Below are positions 51,607 through 61,367 of a stretch of DNA of 64,000 nucleotides, piece by piece (the first letter of the stretch is position 1; each line of letters opens with the position of its first letter). Source of the stretch: UBA964 sp037444685. Lineage in GTDB: Bacteria > Pseudomonadota > Gammaproteobacteria > Steroidobacterales > Steroidobacteraceae. The notes beneath the pieces are model-generated. The model ran no database searches. It was given only the letters and a program-made list of their open reading frames with translations, and was not told the DNA's origin. The position numbers and the translations under genes were made by a program. The stretch spans positions 124,001 to 188,000 of the forward strand of contig JBBILX010000005.1 of assembly GCA_037444685.1 (NCBI GenBank), written 5' to 3'.

Positions 51607-52539
51607 ATGAACCTCGTTCGCGGCCTTCGGGCGTTGCGCGAAGGCGACCGCGGTGGCGTGGTCACGATCGGCACGTTCGACGGTCTGCACATCGGTCATG
51701 GCGCGTTGATCAGCGCCACGCTCGCCCAGGCGCGTCGTGAGTCGCGTCCCGCGGCGATGGTGACCTTCGAGCCGATGCCGCGCGAACTGCTGTTTCCGGA
51801 CGCTCCACCGGAACGACTGACGAGCTTCCGCGAACGTTGGCGTCTGCTCGAGCGCAGCGGCCTCGACCTGCTGGTCGTCCTGCGGTTCACGCCCGTGCTG
51901 CGCGCGATGAGCGGCGAGGAGTTCCTGGGCATGTTGCGCGAGGCGCTGCAATTCAGCGGCATCGTCGTCGGTCACGATTTCCGCTATGGTCGGCACGGCG
52001 AGGGGAACGTCGCGACATTGCAGGCGGCCGGACGCAGGGAGGGCTTCTCGGTCGAGGTCGTGCCTCCCGTGCTGATCGATGGACAGCGTGCCAGCAGTAC
52101 CGCGGTGCGCCGTGCGCTCGGCGACTCCGCGTTCGACGCGGCGAAGCGGCTGCTCGGGCGCCCCTACGGCATCCGCGGGCGCGTCGCGCGCGGCGAACAG
52201 CTCGGTCGCACGCTCGGCTTTCCGACGGCGAACCTGCGGCTCAGGCGCCGCCGCACGCCGCTCGCCGGCATCTTCGCCGTGCGCGTGCACGGCGTGGGCA
52301 CGCAGCCCTGGCCCGGCGTCGCGAGCCTCGGCACGCGGCCGACGGTCGGCGGCGTCGAGCCCTGGCTCGAGACGCATCTGTTCGACTTCGACGGTGATAT
52401 CTACGGTCGCGAGATCGAAGTCGAGTTCGTCGCCCGACTGCGCGACGAGCAGAAGTTCAGCTCTCTCGAGGCGCTGACGGCACAGATGCAGCGGGATGCC
52501 GTGGCGGCACGCGCCGCTTTGGCCCGCATAGCAGACTGA
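51607..52539 (+). CDS. ribF: Bifunctional riboflavin kinase / FAD synthetase
   Basis: 310 residues. N-terminal FAD synthetase domain: VVTIGTFDGLHIGHGALIS (nucleotidyltransferase motif), GHDFRYGRHGEGN, SSTAVRRAL. C-terminal riboflavin kinase: RPYGIRGRVARGEQLGRTLG, FPTANLRL (PTAN motif), GVASLGTRPTVGG, ETHLFDFDGDIYGREIEVEF. Makes FMN and FAD. Conserved position between murJ and ileS. Confidence 0.97.
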   Translation: MNLVRGLRALREGDRGGVVTIGTFDGLHIGHGALISATLAQARRESRPAAMVTFEPMPRELLFPDAPPERLTSFRERWRLLERSGLDLLVVLRFTPVLRAMSGEEFLGMLREALQFSGIVVGHDFRYGRHGEGNVATLQAAGRREGFSVEVVPPVLIDGQRASSTAVRRALGDSAFDAAKRLLGRPYGIRGRVARGEQLGRTLGFPTANLRLRRRRTPLAGIFAVRVHGVGTQPWPGVASLGTRPTVGGVEPWLETHLFDFDGDIYGREIEVEFVARLRDEQKFSSLEALTAQMQRDAVAARAALARIAD

Positions 52540-52564
52540 GCGGTGCGGTTCAACCGGGGACCCC

Positions 52565-55426
52565 ATGGCGGACTACAAACACACCATCAACCTGCCACAG
52601 ACCGACTTTCCGATGAAGGCGGATCTGGCCCAACGCGAGCCGACGCTGCTCGCCCGCTGGGAGCGGGAAGGCACTTATGCTGAGCTGCGCCGGATTGCGG
52701 CAGGGCGGCCGCGCTTCGTGCTCCATGACGGCCCGCCTTACGCAAATGGCGCCATTCACATCGGCCACGCCGTCAACAAGATCCTCAAGGACATCATCGT
52801 CAAGGCGCGCACGCTCGACGGCTTCGACGCGCCTTACATCCCCGGCTGGGACTGCCATGGCCTGCCGATCGAGCTCGCCGTCGAGAAGAAGGTCGGCCGG
52901 CCGGGACAAAAGATCGACGTCAATGCCTTCCGTGCCGCCTGTCGCGCGTTCGCGCAGGAGCAGGTGGACCAGCAGCGTACCGACTTCAGGCGTCTTGGCG
53001 TGCTCGGTGACTGGGACCGGCCGTACCTGACGATGGATCCGGCCTACGAAGCCGCGCAGATCCGCGCGTTCGGTCGCATCGTGCGCAATGGCCATGTCTA
53101 CCAGGGCGCGAAACCCGTGCACTGGTGTCTGGACTGTCGCTCGGCGCTCGCCGAGGCCGAGGTCGAATACGAGGATCGCACGTCGCCGGCGGTCGACGTC
53201 GCATTTCGCGTCGTCGACCGCGGCGAGTTCGCGCGGCGCACGGGACTCGATGCCGCGACCCTGGCAGAGACCGCCGAGCTGCCGGTCTCGATCGTGATCT
53301 GGACAACGACGCCGTGGACGCTGCCCGCGAACGAGGCGGTCGCGGTGCGTGCCGATCTCGCATACGCCCTCGTCGAGATTGAACGCCAGGACGCGGCCGG
53401 CAGTGAGCCTGGCGCGCCACGGCGGGAACTGCTCGTGCTCGCCGACGATCTGCGCGCCGCCTGCCTCGCCCGCTATGGTGCAACCGAGCGCGCGGTGCTC
53501 GCGCGCTTCGAGGGACGTGCACTCGAGCGACTCGCCCTCGAGCATCCGTTCCTGCCGAAGCAGGTGCCCGTGATCCTCGGCGAACACGTCACGCTCGATG
53601 CCGGCACGGGCGCGGTGCACACGGCACCCGCGCACGGTCAGGAGGACTTCGCAGCCGGGCAGCACTACGGCCTGCCGGTGGTCAATCCCGTCGGCGCCGA
53701 TGGCCGCTTCCTGCCCGGCACGCCGCTGTTCGAGGGCCTCAAGGTCGAGGAGGCGAATCCGAGGATCGTCCAGACGCTGCGCGAGCGCGGCCGCCTCGAG
53801 CGCCACGAGGCCTACCGGCACAGCTATCCGCACTGCTGGCGGCACAAGACGCCGGTGATCTTTCGCGCGACGCCGCAGTGGTTCATCAGCATGGATCAGC
53901 GCGGTCTGCGCGCTGGTGCGCTGCGCGACATCCAGCAGGTGCGCTGGACACCCGCATGGGGCCAGCAGCGCATCACCGGCATGATCGAGAACCGGCCCGA
54001 CTGGTGCATCTCGCGCCAGCGCACCTGGGGCGTGCCGATCCCGCTGTTCGTCCACCGCCAGAGCGGGGCGCTGCACCCGCGCACCGAGGAGCTCGTCGAG
54101 CAGGTTGCCGCGCGCGTCGAACGCGGCGGCATCGAAGCCTGGTTCGCGCTCGATCCGGCCGAGCTGCTCGGCGCCGAAGCGGCCGACTACGACCGGGTCC
54201 AGGACGTCATGGACGTCTGGGCGGACTCGGGTCTCTCCTTCGAGTGCGTGGGTAACGCGCGGCCCGAGATCGCCGCGCCGGTGGACCTCTACCTCGAGGG
54301 CTCCGATCAGCATCGCGGCTGGTTCCACTCCTCGTTGCTGATGTCCGAGGCGCTGCATGGCCGTGCGCCGTACCGCGGCGTGCTGACGCACGGCTTCACT
54401 GTCGACGAGAAGGGTCGCAAGATGTCGAAGTCCCTCGGCAACGTCATTGCTCCGCAGAAGGTCATGCAGAGCCTCGGCGCCGACGTGCTGCGGCTCTGGG
54501 TAGCAGCCACGGACTACGCCAACGAGATGAGCGTGTCGGAAGAGATCCTGCGGCGGATGTCGGATTCCTACCGTCGCATCCGCAACACGGTGCGCTTCCT
54601 GCTCGGCAACCTGTCCGGCTTCGACCCGGCCGGCGACGCGGTCGCGCCGGCCGATCTGGTCGAGCTCGACCGTTGGGCGCTGCAGCGCACCGCGACACTG
54701 CAGCGCGAAGTCGTCGAGGCATATCGGCGCTACGAGTTCCACCTGATTTACCAGAAGGTGCACAATTTCTGCGTCGTCGACCTCGGTGCCTTCTATCTCG
54801 ACGTCCTCAAGGACCGCCTTTACACGACACCGCGGGCCGGACATGCGCGTCGCTCGGCGCAGACCGCCATGTGGCACATCGGCGAGGCCATGGTGCGCTG
54901 GCTCGCCCCGGTGCTGTCGTTCACGGCCGAGGAGATCTGGCAGCACCTGCCGGGCCCGCGCGCCAAGTCGGTGTTCCATGCGCTCTGGCACGAACTGCCC
55001 GTCGTGCCGCCGACGCTGCGCGACTGGGACCTGCTGCTCGCCCTGCGCAGCGACGTCGCGCGCGAGCTCGAGCGGCTCCGCGATGCGGGTGCGATCGGTG
55101 CGCCGCTCGAGGCCGAGGTCGATCTATGGTGCGATTCCGGCAGCGGCGAGCGGCTCGCTGCATTCGGCGCGGAACTGCGCTTCCTGCTCATCACTTCCGA
55201 GGCCCGCGTCCACATCGGGAGCGCGGCGGAAGCGCCGCCAGGCGCGGTTGCCGGCGCGACGCTCGGCGAGGGCGTACGCATAGAGGTGCGGCGCAGCGGC
55301 ACGCCGAAATGCATCCGCTGCTGGCATCATCGGGCCGACGTCGGCGCGCACGCGGACCACCCCGAGCTCTGCGGACGCTGCGTCGAGAACGTCGCGGGTG
55401 GCGGCGAGACGAGACAGATCGCATGA
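52565..55426 (+). CDS. ileS: Isoleucyl-tRNA synthetase
   Basis: 953-residue class I synthetase. HIGH-type motif PYANGAIHIGHAVNK, editing domain with TTTPWTLPANEA and GTGAVHTAPAHGQED, KMSKS motif KGRKMSKSLGNV, and a C-terminal zinc finger CIRCWHHRADVG ... CGRCVENV. Length normal for bacterial IleRS with the zinc tail. The stop overlaps lspA as ATGA. Confidence 0.99.
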   Translation: MADYKHTINLPQTDFPMKADLAQREPTLLARWEREGTYAELRRIAAGRPRFVLHDGPPYANGAIHIGHAVNKILKDIIVKARTLDGFDAPYIPGWDCHGLPIELAVEKKVGRPGQKIDVNAFRAACRAFAQEQVDQQRTDFRRLGVLGDWDRPYLTMDPAYEAAQIRAFGRIVRNGHVYQGAKPVHWCLDCRSALAEAEVEYEDRTSPAVDVAFRVVDRGEFARRTGLDAATLAETAELPVSIVIWTTTPWTLPANEAVAVRADLAYALVEIERQDAAGSEPGAPRRELLVLADDLRAACLARYGATERAVLARFEGRALERLALEHPFLPKQVPVILGEHVTLDAGTGAVHTAPAHGQEDFAAGQHYGLPVVNPVGADGRFLPGTPLFEGLKVEEANPRIVQTLRERGRLERHEAYRHSYPHCWRHKTPVIFRATPQWFISMDQRGLRAGALRDIQQVRWTPAWGQQRITGMIENRPDWCISRQRTWGVPIPLFVHRQSGALHPRTEELVEQVAARVERGGIEAWFALDPAELLGAEAADYDRVQDVMDVWADSGLSFECVGNARPEIAAPVDLYLEGSDQHRGWFHSSLLMSEALHGRAPYRGVLTHGFTVDEKGRKMSKSLGNVIAPQKVMQSLGADVLRLWVAATDYANEMSVSEEILRRMSDSYRRIRNTVRFLLGNLSGFDPAGDAVAPADLVELDRWALQRTATLQREVVEAYRRYEFHLIYQKVHNFCVVDLGAFYLDVLKDRLYTTPRAGHARRSAQTAMWHIGEAMVRWLAPVLSFTAEEIWQHLPGPRAKSVFHALWHELPVVPPTLRDWDLLLALRSDVARELERLRDAGAIGAPLEAEVDLWCDSGSGERLAAFGAELRFLLITSEARVHIGSAAEAPPGAVAGATLGEGVRIEVRRSGTPKCIRCWHHRADVGAHADHPELCGRCVENVAGGGETRQIA

Positions 55427-55986
55427 ACCGGGGCGACAGGGAAGTCGATCAGATGACCGCGATGGCCACACCCTTGCCCAGGGCTCGGGCGAGCGGCTGG
55501 CGCTGGCTACCGCTCGCGCTCGGCGTGATCGCGCTCGATCAGCTCACGAAGGCCTGGATCGAGGCGCGTTTCGCGCTCTATGAGGCGCTGCCGGTGTTGC
55601 CGGTGCTCGACATCACGCGCCTGCACAATCCCGGCGCAGCGTTCAGTTTCCTCGCTGACGCCGGAGGCTGGCAGCGCTGGTTCTTCACCGGCCTCGCGGT
55701 GCTCGTCAGTGCCGGCATCGTCTGGTGGCTGCGCCGCATCCCGGCGCGCGAGCAGGCCCTGCTCGCGGCGGGCCTGGCGCTGATCATGGGTGGCGCGATC
55801 GGCAACGTGATCGACCGACTGCAGCACGGTTTCGTGATCGATTTCGTGCACCTCCACTGGGGTGGCGCGTATTTTCCGGCCTTCAACGTCGCCGACGCGG
55901 CGATTACGATCGGTGCCGGTGCGCTGCTCATCGACGCCTGGCTCGAATGGCGACGCGAACGCGCGGGCGCCCGGGGACAGCCATGA
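55423..55986 (+). CDS. lspA: Lipoprotein signal peptidase II
   Basis: 187 residues from the ATG at 55423; a longer frame upstream lies inside ileS. Four transmembrane helices carry the family motifs ALDQLTKAWIE, HNPGAAFSFL, GGAIGNVIDRLQHGFVIDFV and FNVADAAITIG, which include the two catalytic aspartates. It cleaves prolipoproteins in the inner membrane. The stop overlaps ispH as ATGA; an fkpB (slpA) gene, often found between the two, is absent. Confidence 0.97.
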   Translation: MNRGDREVDQMTAMATPLPRARASGWRWLPLALGVIALDQLTKAWIEARFALYEALPVLPVLDITRLHNPGAAFSFLADAGGWQRWFFTGLAVLVSAGIVWWLRRIPAREQALLAAGLALIMGGAIGNVIDRLQHGFVIDFVHLHWGGAYFPAFNVADAAITIGAGALLIDAWLEWRRERAGARGQP

Positions 55987-56933
55987 AGATCCTGCTCGCC
56001 AATCCGCGCGGTTTCTGCGCTGGCGTCGACCGCGCCATCGACATCGTCGAGCGCGCGCTCGAGCTGTTCGGCGCTCCGATCTACGTGCGCCATGAGGTCG
56101 TGCACAACCGCCACGTCGTCGAGCGACTGCGCGGGCTCGGTGCGGTGTTCGTCGAGGAACTCGCGGAGGTTCCCGAGGGCGCCACGGTGGTCTTCTCTGC
56201 CCACGGCGTTTCGTCTGCGGTCGAGCGCGAGGCCGAGGCGCGCGGGCTCACCGTCTTCGACGCGACCTGCCCGCTGGTGACGAAGGTGCACATGGAGGTG
56301 CAGCGCTACGCCCGCGAGGGCAGGGACGTGATCCTGATCGGCCACGCCGGGCACCCCGAGGTCGAGGGCACGATGGGCCGCTTCGACACCTCCCGTGGCG
56401 GTCGCATCCTGCTGGTCGAGAACATCGACGATGCGCGTCGGCTCGAGGTCCGCGAGCCGGAGAACCTGGCGTTCGTGACCCAGACTACGCTCTCGGTCGA
56501 CGACACGGCCGAGATCGTCGCGGTGCTGCGCGAGCGCTTCCCGGCGCTCAAGACACCGCGCCGCGAGGACATCTGCTACGCGACCCAGAACCGTCAGGAT
56601 GCGGTCAAGGATCTCGCCGCGCAGTGCGACGTGCTGATCGTCGTCGGCTCGGCGAGCAGTTCGAACTCGAACCGGCTGGTCGAACTCGGGCAGCGCCTCG
56701 GCAAGCCGGCCTATCTCGTCGACGACGCCGACGGGTTGCGCCGCGAGTGGCTCGACGGCTGCAGGGTCGTGGGTGTCACGGCGGGCGCCTCGGCGCCAGA
56801 ACAGCTCGTGCAGGGTGTCGTCGCAAGGCTGCGCGAGTGGGGCGGACGGCCAGCGGCCGAGCTGTCCGGTCGGGAGGAGCGAGTAGTCTTCTCGATGCCG
56901 CGCACCTTGCGCCGCCGCGTCGAGGCTTCCTGA
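55983..56933 (+). CDS. ispH: 4-hydroxy-3-methylbut-2-enyl diphosphate reductase
   Basis: 316 residues. Last enzyme of the MEP isoprenoid pathway, a [4Fe-4S] protein. Three cluster cysteines: Cys12 in NPRGFCAGVDRA, one in DATCPLVTKVH, and one in the EDICYATQNRQ/CDVLIVVGSASSSNSNRL region. VVFSAHGVSSAV and GHAGHPEVEGTMG hold the substrate histidines. It is the last gene of the run and convergent with the pilin operon, with 6 nt between stops. Confidence 0.97.
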   Translation: MKILLANPRGFCAGVDRAIDIVERALELFGAPIYVRHEVVHNRHVVERLRGLGAVFVEELAEVPEGATVVFSAHGVSSAVEREAEARGLTVFDATCPLVTKVHMEVQRYAREGRDVILIGHAGHPEVEGTMGRFDTSRGGRILLVENIDDARRLEVREPENLAFVTQTTLSVDDTAEIVAVLRERFPALKTPRREDICYATQNRQDAVKDLAAQCDVLIVVGSASSSNSNRLVELGQRLGKPAYLVDDADGLRREWLDGCRVVGVTAGASAPEQLVQGVVARLREWGGRPAAELSGREERVVFSMPRTLRRRVEAS

Positions 56934-56939
56934 TCGCCC

Positions 56940-57428
56940 TCAGCGCCAGCAATCCATCGTCCTGTCCGAGGCCGCTGCGTCACGTGCCCCGCGCAAGCCG
57001 TGATGGTCCAGCGTGAACTCGCGGCACAGCGCATCGTCGCGCTGCCCCGCAGCGGCACGCGGTCGTGCTCGCGCGAGATAGGCGCTGCCGTCGGCGGCGG
57101 TCAGCTCGATTTCGAGATCGTAATAGCCGCGCTCGCTCACCGGAGCGAGCCCGAGCCCTGCGGGCGGCGTGGCCGATAGCGCGGCCGCGAAGCGATTGTG
57201 TTGCAGAAAGTGCGCCTCCTGTGCGGCGCCGATCCGCAGCAGTGCCGTGGTCGCGTCGCTGCGCTGCGCACGCAGCGCCTGCCCACGATAACTCGGCACG
57301 GCGATGGCAGCGAGGATCGCCAGCACCGCGAGGGTCGTCAGCAGTTCGACCAGCGTCCACCCGTGAGCGTACAGCGAGGCGGGTGCAGAACACCGGTCAA
57401 GGTGCGCCCTTCCGGCATCGGGCTGCAT
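56940..57428 (-). CDS. pilE: Type IV pilin-like protein (PilE-type minor pilin)
   Basis: 162 residues. A prepilin leader of about 23 residues ends ...LYAHG, followed by WTLVELLTTLAVLAILAAIAVPSYRGQ. The Glu+5 of type IV pilins is present, but the +1 residue after the peptidase Gly is Trp instead of the usual Phe/Met. The globular part has cysteines in ALCREFTLDHHG and DCWR, consistent with the C-terminal disulfide loop of PilE. The start overlaps the pilY1 stop. Last gene of the minor-pilin operon, as pilE is in Pseudomonas aeruginosa. Confidence 0.87.
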   Translation of the reverse strand: MQPDAGRAHLDRCSAPASLYAHGWTLVELLTTLAVLAILAAIAVPSYRGQALRAQRSDATTALLRIGAAQEAHFLQHNRFAAALSATPPAGLGLAPVSERGYYDLEIELTAADGSAYLARARPRAAAGQRDDALCREFTLDHHGLRGARDAAASDRTMDCWR

Positions 57429-60400
57429 CAGTCGCCGCCGCCGTCCTCGGCCAGGCGACGCCAGTAGCTGCGCACGACGCCGCCCGGCATGACGCAGCGC
57501 TGCAGCACCTCGACGCCGACGACGCAGAGGCCGCGCCGACCGAGCGCGTCCGGCGCCACGCCACCAGGCTCGCTGCCGCCCGCGGCGCTCTCGAGCGCGA
57601 GCGAGACCTCACCGGCGATCCCGGACTGAGCGAGTTCGGTAAACAGGTCGGTCGAGTCGACGCCGCCGCTGTCGTTGAAGTCGATGAACGGGCGCCCGTC
57701 GTCGACGCGCAGCGCATAGGCGCGGTTGATGCCGTTTGCCGGCCGGCAAGGGTCGCTCTGGGCCGGCGGCACCGGCTGGTAACTCGTGAACAGGATCGTG
57801 CCATCGACCGTCAGCGCTTCCGCCAGCACCTTTTCGCCGACCCAGCCGCCGTTGAGATTGAGTTCGAGCTTCCAGCCGGCTGCGCGCGGCGGGACGACCG
57901 CCTGCTCGGGCGTCGGCGTGATGTTGACGAGATCGGCATCGGTGATCGGGGTCGCCGCGTCATACTGGGCCTGGGTCAGTTTCGCGAACGGGTTGCGATC
58001 GCGTAGCGCATAGAATCGGTCACGCGTTTCGGTGTGCAGTGGATGGCCGCGGTACCCCGAGCCGATCGCGAGGTTCAGGTACGGTTCGGCGCCGCGTCGC
58101 TGGATCAGCGCGACGTCCGGGGCGTAGTAGAACCGCCGGTTGTTCTCGATCGCCGTCTGGCCTGTGCCGCCCGCGCCGAGCGTGGCGAGCACGCCGCCCG
58201 TGACGAGCTCGCTGCGCGGCCGGCCGTTCCAGATGTCGAAGCGCCAGATACGGCCGCCGAGATCGGCCGCATACATACGGTCGGCGAAGCGGTCGCCATC
58301 GAGGTCGAGAGTGACGACGCGCCCGGTGATCGAGTGCGTCATCTGCGACAGCGGCCGGTCGGGCGCGCCGGCGCCCTGAGGCCCGCCGGCGTACCAGAGC
58401 AGCTGGCCGCTCGCGGCATCCACCATGAAGATCCGATGACCGGAGGTATCGGTCGTGAATTGATAGTTCTCCTGCGCGTCGTCATAGCCGCCGCCGAAGA
58501 CGAGCACAAGGTTCTCGCCGTTCTGGCTCGCGCCGCCGACGCGCACGCGGGCGATCGTCGGTGGCGACCACGTTTCGCCTATCCCCGGCAGTTGGCTCGG
58601 CCCGGCGCTCCAGCGCAATACCGGTCGATTACGATCCGTCACGTCGAGAGAGTAGTAGTGGCGACCGCCGCGGCGCATGCCGAAGAAGATCCAGACGCGA
58701 TCGCCGGCGGCGCGATCGACGATGCCGTCCTGATTGACGTCGAACTTGAGTACGCGGACGTCGCCGTCGAGGCCGAAGCTGCGCGAGGGGGAGACGGGAT
58801 TGCGATAGAGATCGACGAGTCGGCCGAGCAGTTCGGGCGGGATGAACGACCAGAGCTCGACGCCCGTACGCGCATCGATCGCGTGCAGGAAGCCGTCGTT
58901 CGTCGGGACAAAGATCACCTCGTCGCTGGGGTCTGGGTTACTGGTGCTACCGCCGTAGGCGACGAGCGCCGGCCGTGCATGCAAAGGGTCGCCCATCAGG
59001 CGGCTCGCCTCGCTGCGATTCCCATCGCCGTCGACATCGAGCACATCGAGACCGCGCGCCCAGCGGATCAGATCGTCGCGGTCGACCTCGGTGTCGAGCG
59101 TGTTGAGGCGAGCCGCATCGAGCGCGGCATTGCCGAGATCGAAGGCGTTGACGGGATCCGTCAGATCGCGCTGTCCGGTGCTCACCAGGTAGGTGTAGAC
59201 GTTGCGCTCGGCTGGCGCCGGCAGGCGCGCGGCCGCACCCCCTGCCTCGACACGGTTGCCGTCGATCTCGGCGACCGGCGTCCAGATGCTGCGCGCGCTG
59301 CTGCGGACGAAGCCGGTCTCGGCATCGATGGCCGGAGCGCCAGCGGCGTCGACGATCTGACCGTTGCGGATGCCATACTTCTTGACGTTCCCGATCCAGC
59401 GCAGCGTGTCACGGGGCTGGAACAGCGCGAAGTACAGCTCGTTGTTGGTCTGGGTGCGGTTGAAGGCGTTGATCGAGACCGAGGGCGAGACGAACGTGTT
59501 GCCGCCGGTCAGGACCTCGCTGAAGATGCTTTGCAGGACGGTGGTCAGGTTCTCCACGTTCGACGCCGTGTAGGCCCGCCCGCCGCCACGCCGCGCGACG
59601 TCCTCGAGGAAGGCACTGCCGGCGACGTCGGGCCCGAAACCGATCGTGTAAGTGACCGCACTCTGCCGCCCGGGCAGCGTGGGGTTCAGGTCGCCCTCGA
59701 ACAGATATTCGGCCATGTCGTCGAGGCAGCGCCCGGCTCCCGAACCATCGCAGTCGCTGCCGACCAGCGAGCCAAACTCCGGCAGCGCGCGGATCCGCGC
59801 ATCGGCCGAATTGTCCTCCGTCGGCTCGCCGTCGGTCAGCAGCACGACGTAGTTGCGCTGGCACTGGAACCCGATCGGCGACTGATAGCGCGAGGGATCG
59901 GCCGGCAGGCGCGATTCGGGAACGCTCGGGAAAGGCTGGCCGCCCTCGACGGTCGAGGCGAGGCCATACTCGACGCTGCGTCCGGCGAGGTATTGCCCGG
60001 CCTCGTAGAGAGTCTCAGAGAGCGGAGTGAAGCCCTGCGCCTCGAAGGCATTGAGTCTCGTGACGATCGACTCGCGTGCCGCACCGATCGGCGCGACCTG
60101 ATGGGCGACGAGGCCGCCCTCGCCGCGGTCGCCATTCGGGCCCGGCGCCGTGCTGAAGCGCATCAGGCCGAGGTTGACGTTGTCGATCGAGTAGGCGAGT
60201 GCGGTGCTGACCGCTTTGACCGTGTCGAGCCGCGAGATCTGTGCCGGCGATATCGGCGCGTAGAGCCAATTGAGATAGTTGCCCGAGAACAGCGCATAGC
60301 TGCCGGCCGCCGACCAGCCGATCGCCTGCGACTCGATCGAGGTCCAGGGATCTTCGCTGTTGCCGTTGCGCGCCCAGCGCGCCCCCGCGGTCGCCGACTC

Positions 60401-60928
60401 GCCGTGGACGCCCGCGTCGGCCTCGCATTCGATCGGCCCGCTGTCGTCGTCACTACGGGGCGTCCGCCAACGCGCCTCGCTCGCCGACCACTGCAGGACG
60501 CGGCCCGTCCAGCGGCCCGCCGGACCGTCGAGCGCCGCCATCGACGCGGCACAACGGTTGATCGCCACCGGAAACGCCGCGCTCGGGGTCGTGCAGGAGG
60601 GTGTGCCCGCAGCGGTCGCGCCCTGGTAGTAGATGGCGCCGCGATCGCACGCGCCCGTGTACTGCACGGACGCATCGTACGGGGCACGATCGACCTGAAC
60701 GAGTCCGTTCATGCTGCCCGAGGTGTCGACGACGAACAGCACGTTCGGGCGTACGCCCACTGCGGCGCCCTGATTGACGAAGATCTCGGTGTCATCGGCG
60801 AGCGCCGCGCCCGCGGCGAACAGGGTTGCGGCGAAGCCGGCGAGTGCGGACTGCCAGCGTCGCCCGCGGGCCGCGGCGCGTTGCGGGGCTGCGAGGAGGG
60901 GGGCGGCTCTGTGCGTCATGGCGTGCAC
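57428..60928 (-). CDS. pilY1: Type IV pilus tip-associated adhesin/assembly protein PilY1
   Basis: 1166 residues. Signal peptide near 25-45 (ALAGFAATLFAAGAALA). N-terminal von Willebrand A-like region with MIDAS sequence FVVDTSGSMNG, split by insertions with YVVLLTDGEP and GFGPDVAGSAFLEDVARRGG. The C-terminal half is the PilY1 beta-propeller: VIFVPTNDGFLHAIDARTG, WIFFGMRRGGRHYYSLDVTD, LVLVFGGGYDD. Calcium-loop-like DVDGDGNRSEASR and DLDGDRFADRMYAADLGG are present. Together these match PilY1, which acts at the pilus tip in extension, surface sensing and adhesion. A frame of over 1000 codons on the opposite strand is an artefact. Confidence 0.95.
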   Translation of the reverse strand: MHAMTHRAAPLLAAPQRAAARGRRWQSALAGFAATLFAAGAALADDTEIFVNQGAAVGVRPNVLFVVDTSGSMNGLVQVDRAPYDASVQYTGACDRGAIYYQGATAAGTPSCTTPSAAFPVAINRCAASMAALDGPAGRWTGRVLQWSASEARWRTPRSDDDSGPIECEADAGVHGESATAGARWARNGNSEDPWTSIESQAIGWSAAGSYALFSGNYLNWLYAPISPAQISRLDTVKAVSTALAYSIDNVNLGLMRFSTAPGPNGDRGEGGLVAHQVAPIGAARESIVTRLNAFEAQGFTPLSETLYEAGQYLAGRSVEYGLASTVEGGQPFPSVPESRLPADPSRYQSPIGFQCQRNYVVLLTDGEPTEDNSADARIRALPEFGSLVGSDCDGSGAGRCLDDMAEYLFEGDLNPTLPGRQSAVTYTIGFGPDVAGSAFLEDVARRGGGRAYTASNVENLTTVLQSIFSEVLTGGNTFVSPSVSINAFNRTQTNNELYFALFQPRDTLRWIGNVKKYGIRNGQIVDAAGAPAIDAETGFVRSSARSIWTPVAEIDGNRVEAGGAAARLPAPAERNVYTYLVSTGQRDLTDPVNAFDLGNAALDAARLNTLDTEVDRDDLIRWARGLDVLDVDGDGNRSEASRLMGDPLHARPALVAYGGSTSNPDPSDEVIFVPTNDGFLHAIDARTGVELWSFIPPELLGRLVDLYRNPVSPSRSFGLDGDVRVLKFDVNQDGIVDRAAGDRVWIFFGMRRGGRHYYSLDVTDRNRPVLRWSAGPSQLPGIGETWSPPTIARVRVGGASQNGENLVLVFGGGYDDAQENYQFTTDTSGHRIFMVDAASGQLLWYAGGPQGAGAPDRPLSQMTHSITGRVVTLDLDGDRFADRMYAADLGGRIWRFDIWNGRPRSELVTGGVLATLGAGGTGQTAIENNRRFYYAPDVALIQRRGAEPYLNLAIGSGYRGHPLHTETRDRFYALRDRNPFAKLTQAQYDAATPITDADLVNITPTPEQAVVPPRAAGWKLELNLNGGWVGEKVLAEALTVDGTILFTSYQPVPPAQSDPCRPANGINRAYALRVDDGRPFIDFNDSGGVDSTDLFTELAQSGIAGEVSLALESAAGGSEPGGVAPDALGRRGLCVVGVEVLQRCVMPGGVVRSYWRRLAEDGGGD

Positions 60929-60938
60929 CCGAGCGCGT

Positions 60939-61367
60939 TCAGCGGCGAGCGGGCGCCAACGGCAGGGTTACGAGGATCCGCGTCACCTCGCCGCTCGAGC
61001 GACGGTAGAACAGCGCGACGCTCGCGTCGGGTTCGGCGAGCAGCGTCCGGCGCAGTACATCCGGGGTCACGGGCGCACCGTCGACGAAGCTGCGTGTCGC
61101 GGCGCCGGTGAGCAGCGCGAGAGAGCGACAGTCGCGGCAGGGAGCCACAGTGAGCCGACCGACCCCGGTCGCGGGCAGGCGCAGCTCGGCCGCGCGCGTT
61201 TCGATCGAATGCTCGAGCACGCGCAACGCCGCCATCGGCATCGATCGGTCGGCCGCCAATCCTGGTGACGCCGCCACTGCCAGCGCGACGGTCAGCGACA
61301 CCGCAAAGAGCATCGAGGCGGCGCTGCGCCGCCGCCATGGCAGGGACGTGCGAGGGCTGCTCGTCAT
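60939..61367 (-). CDS. Small secreted protein between pilX and pilY1, family unknown
   Basis: 142 residues from the ATG at 61367, which overlaps the pilX stop as ATGA. Signal peptide MLFAVSLTVALAVAASPGLA (cleavage near 39). The mature part has a CRDC motif (Cys77, Cys80) in LTVAPCRDCRSLALLTGAA, then an alpha-beta pattern (VDGAPVTPDVLRRTLL, EPDASVALFYRRSSGEVTRI). It lies 10 nt before pilY1 and is translated with the operon, so a role in pilus assembly is implied. I do not recognise the family; it is not a pilin. Confidence 0.78.
   Translation of the reverse strand: MTSSPRTSLPWRRRSAASMLFAVSLTVALAVAASPGLAADRSMPMAALRVLEHSIETRAAELRLPATGVGRLTVAPCRDCRSLALLTGAATRSFVDGAPVTPDVLRRTLLAEPDASVALFYRRSSGEVTRILVTLPLAPARR

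Noticed and set aside
52550..54991. Open frame of 813 codons on the minus strand
   Set aside because: Antisense to ileS, which has all synthetase motifs.
58034..61111. Open frame of 1025 codons on the plus strand
   Set aside because: Entirely antisense to pilY1 and neighbours; Arg/Ala/Asp-rich composition without domain features, typical of high-GC shadow frames.
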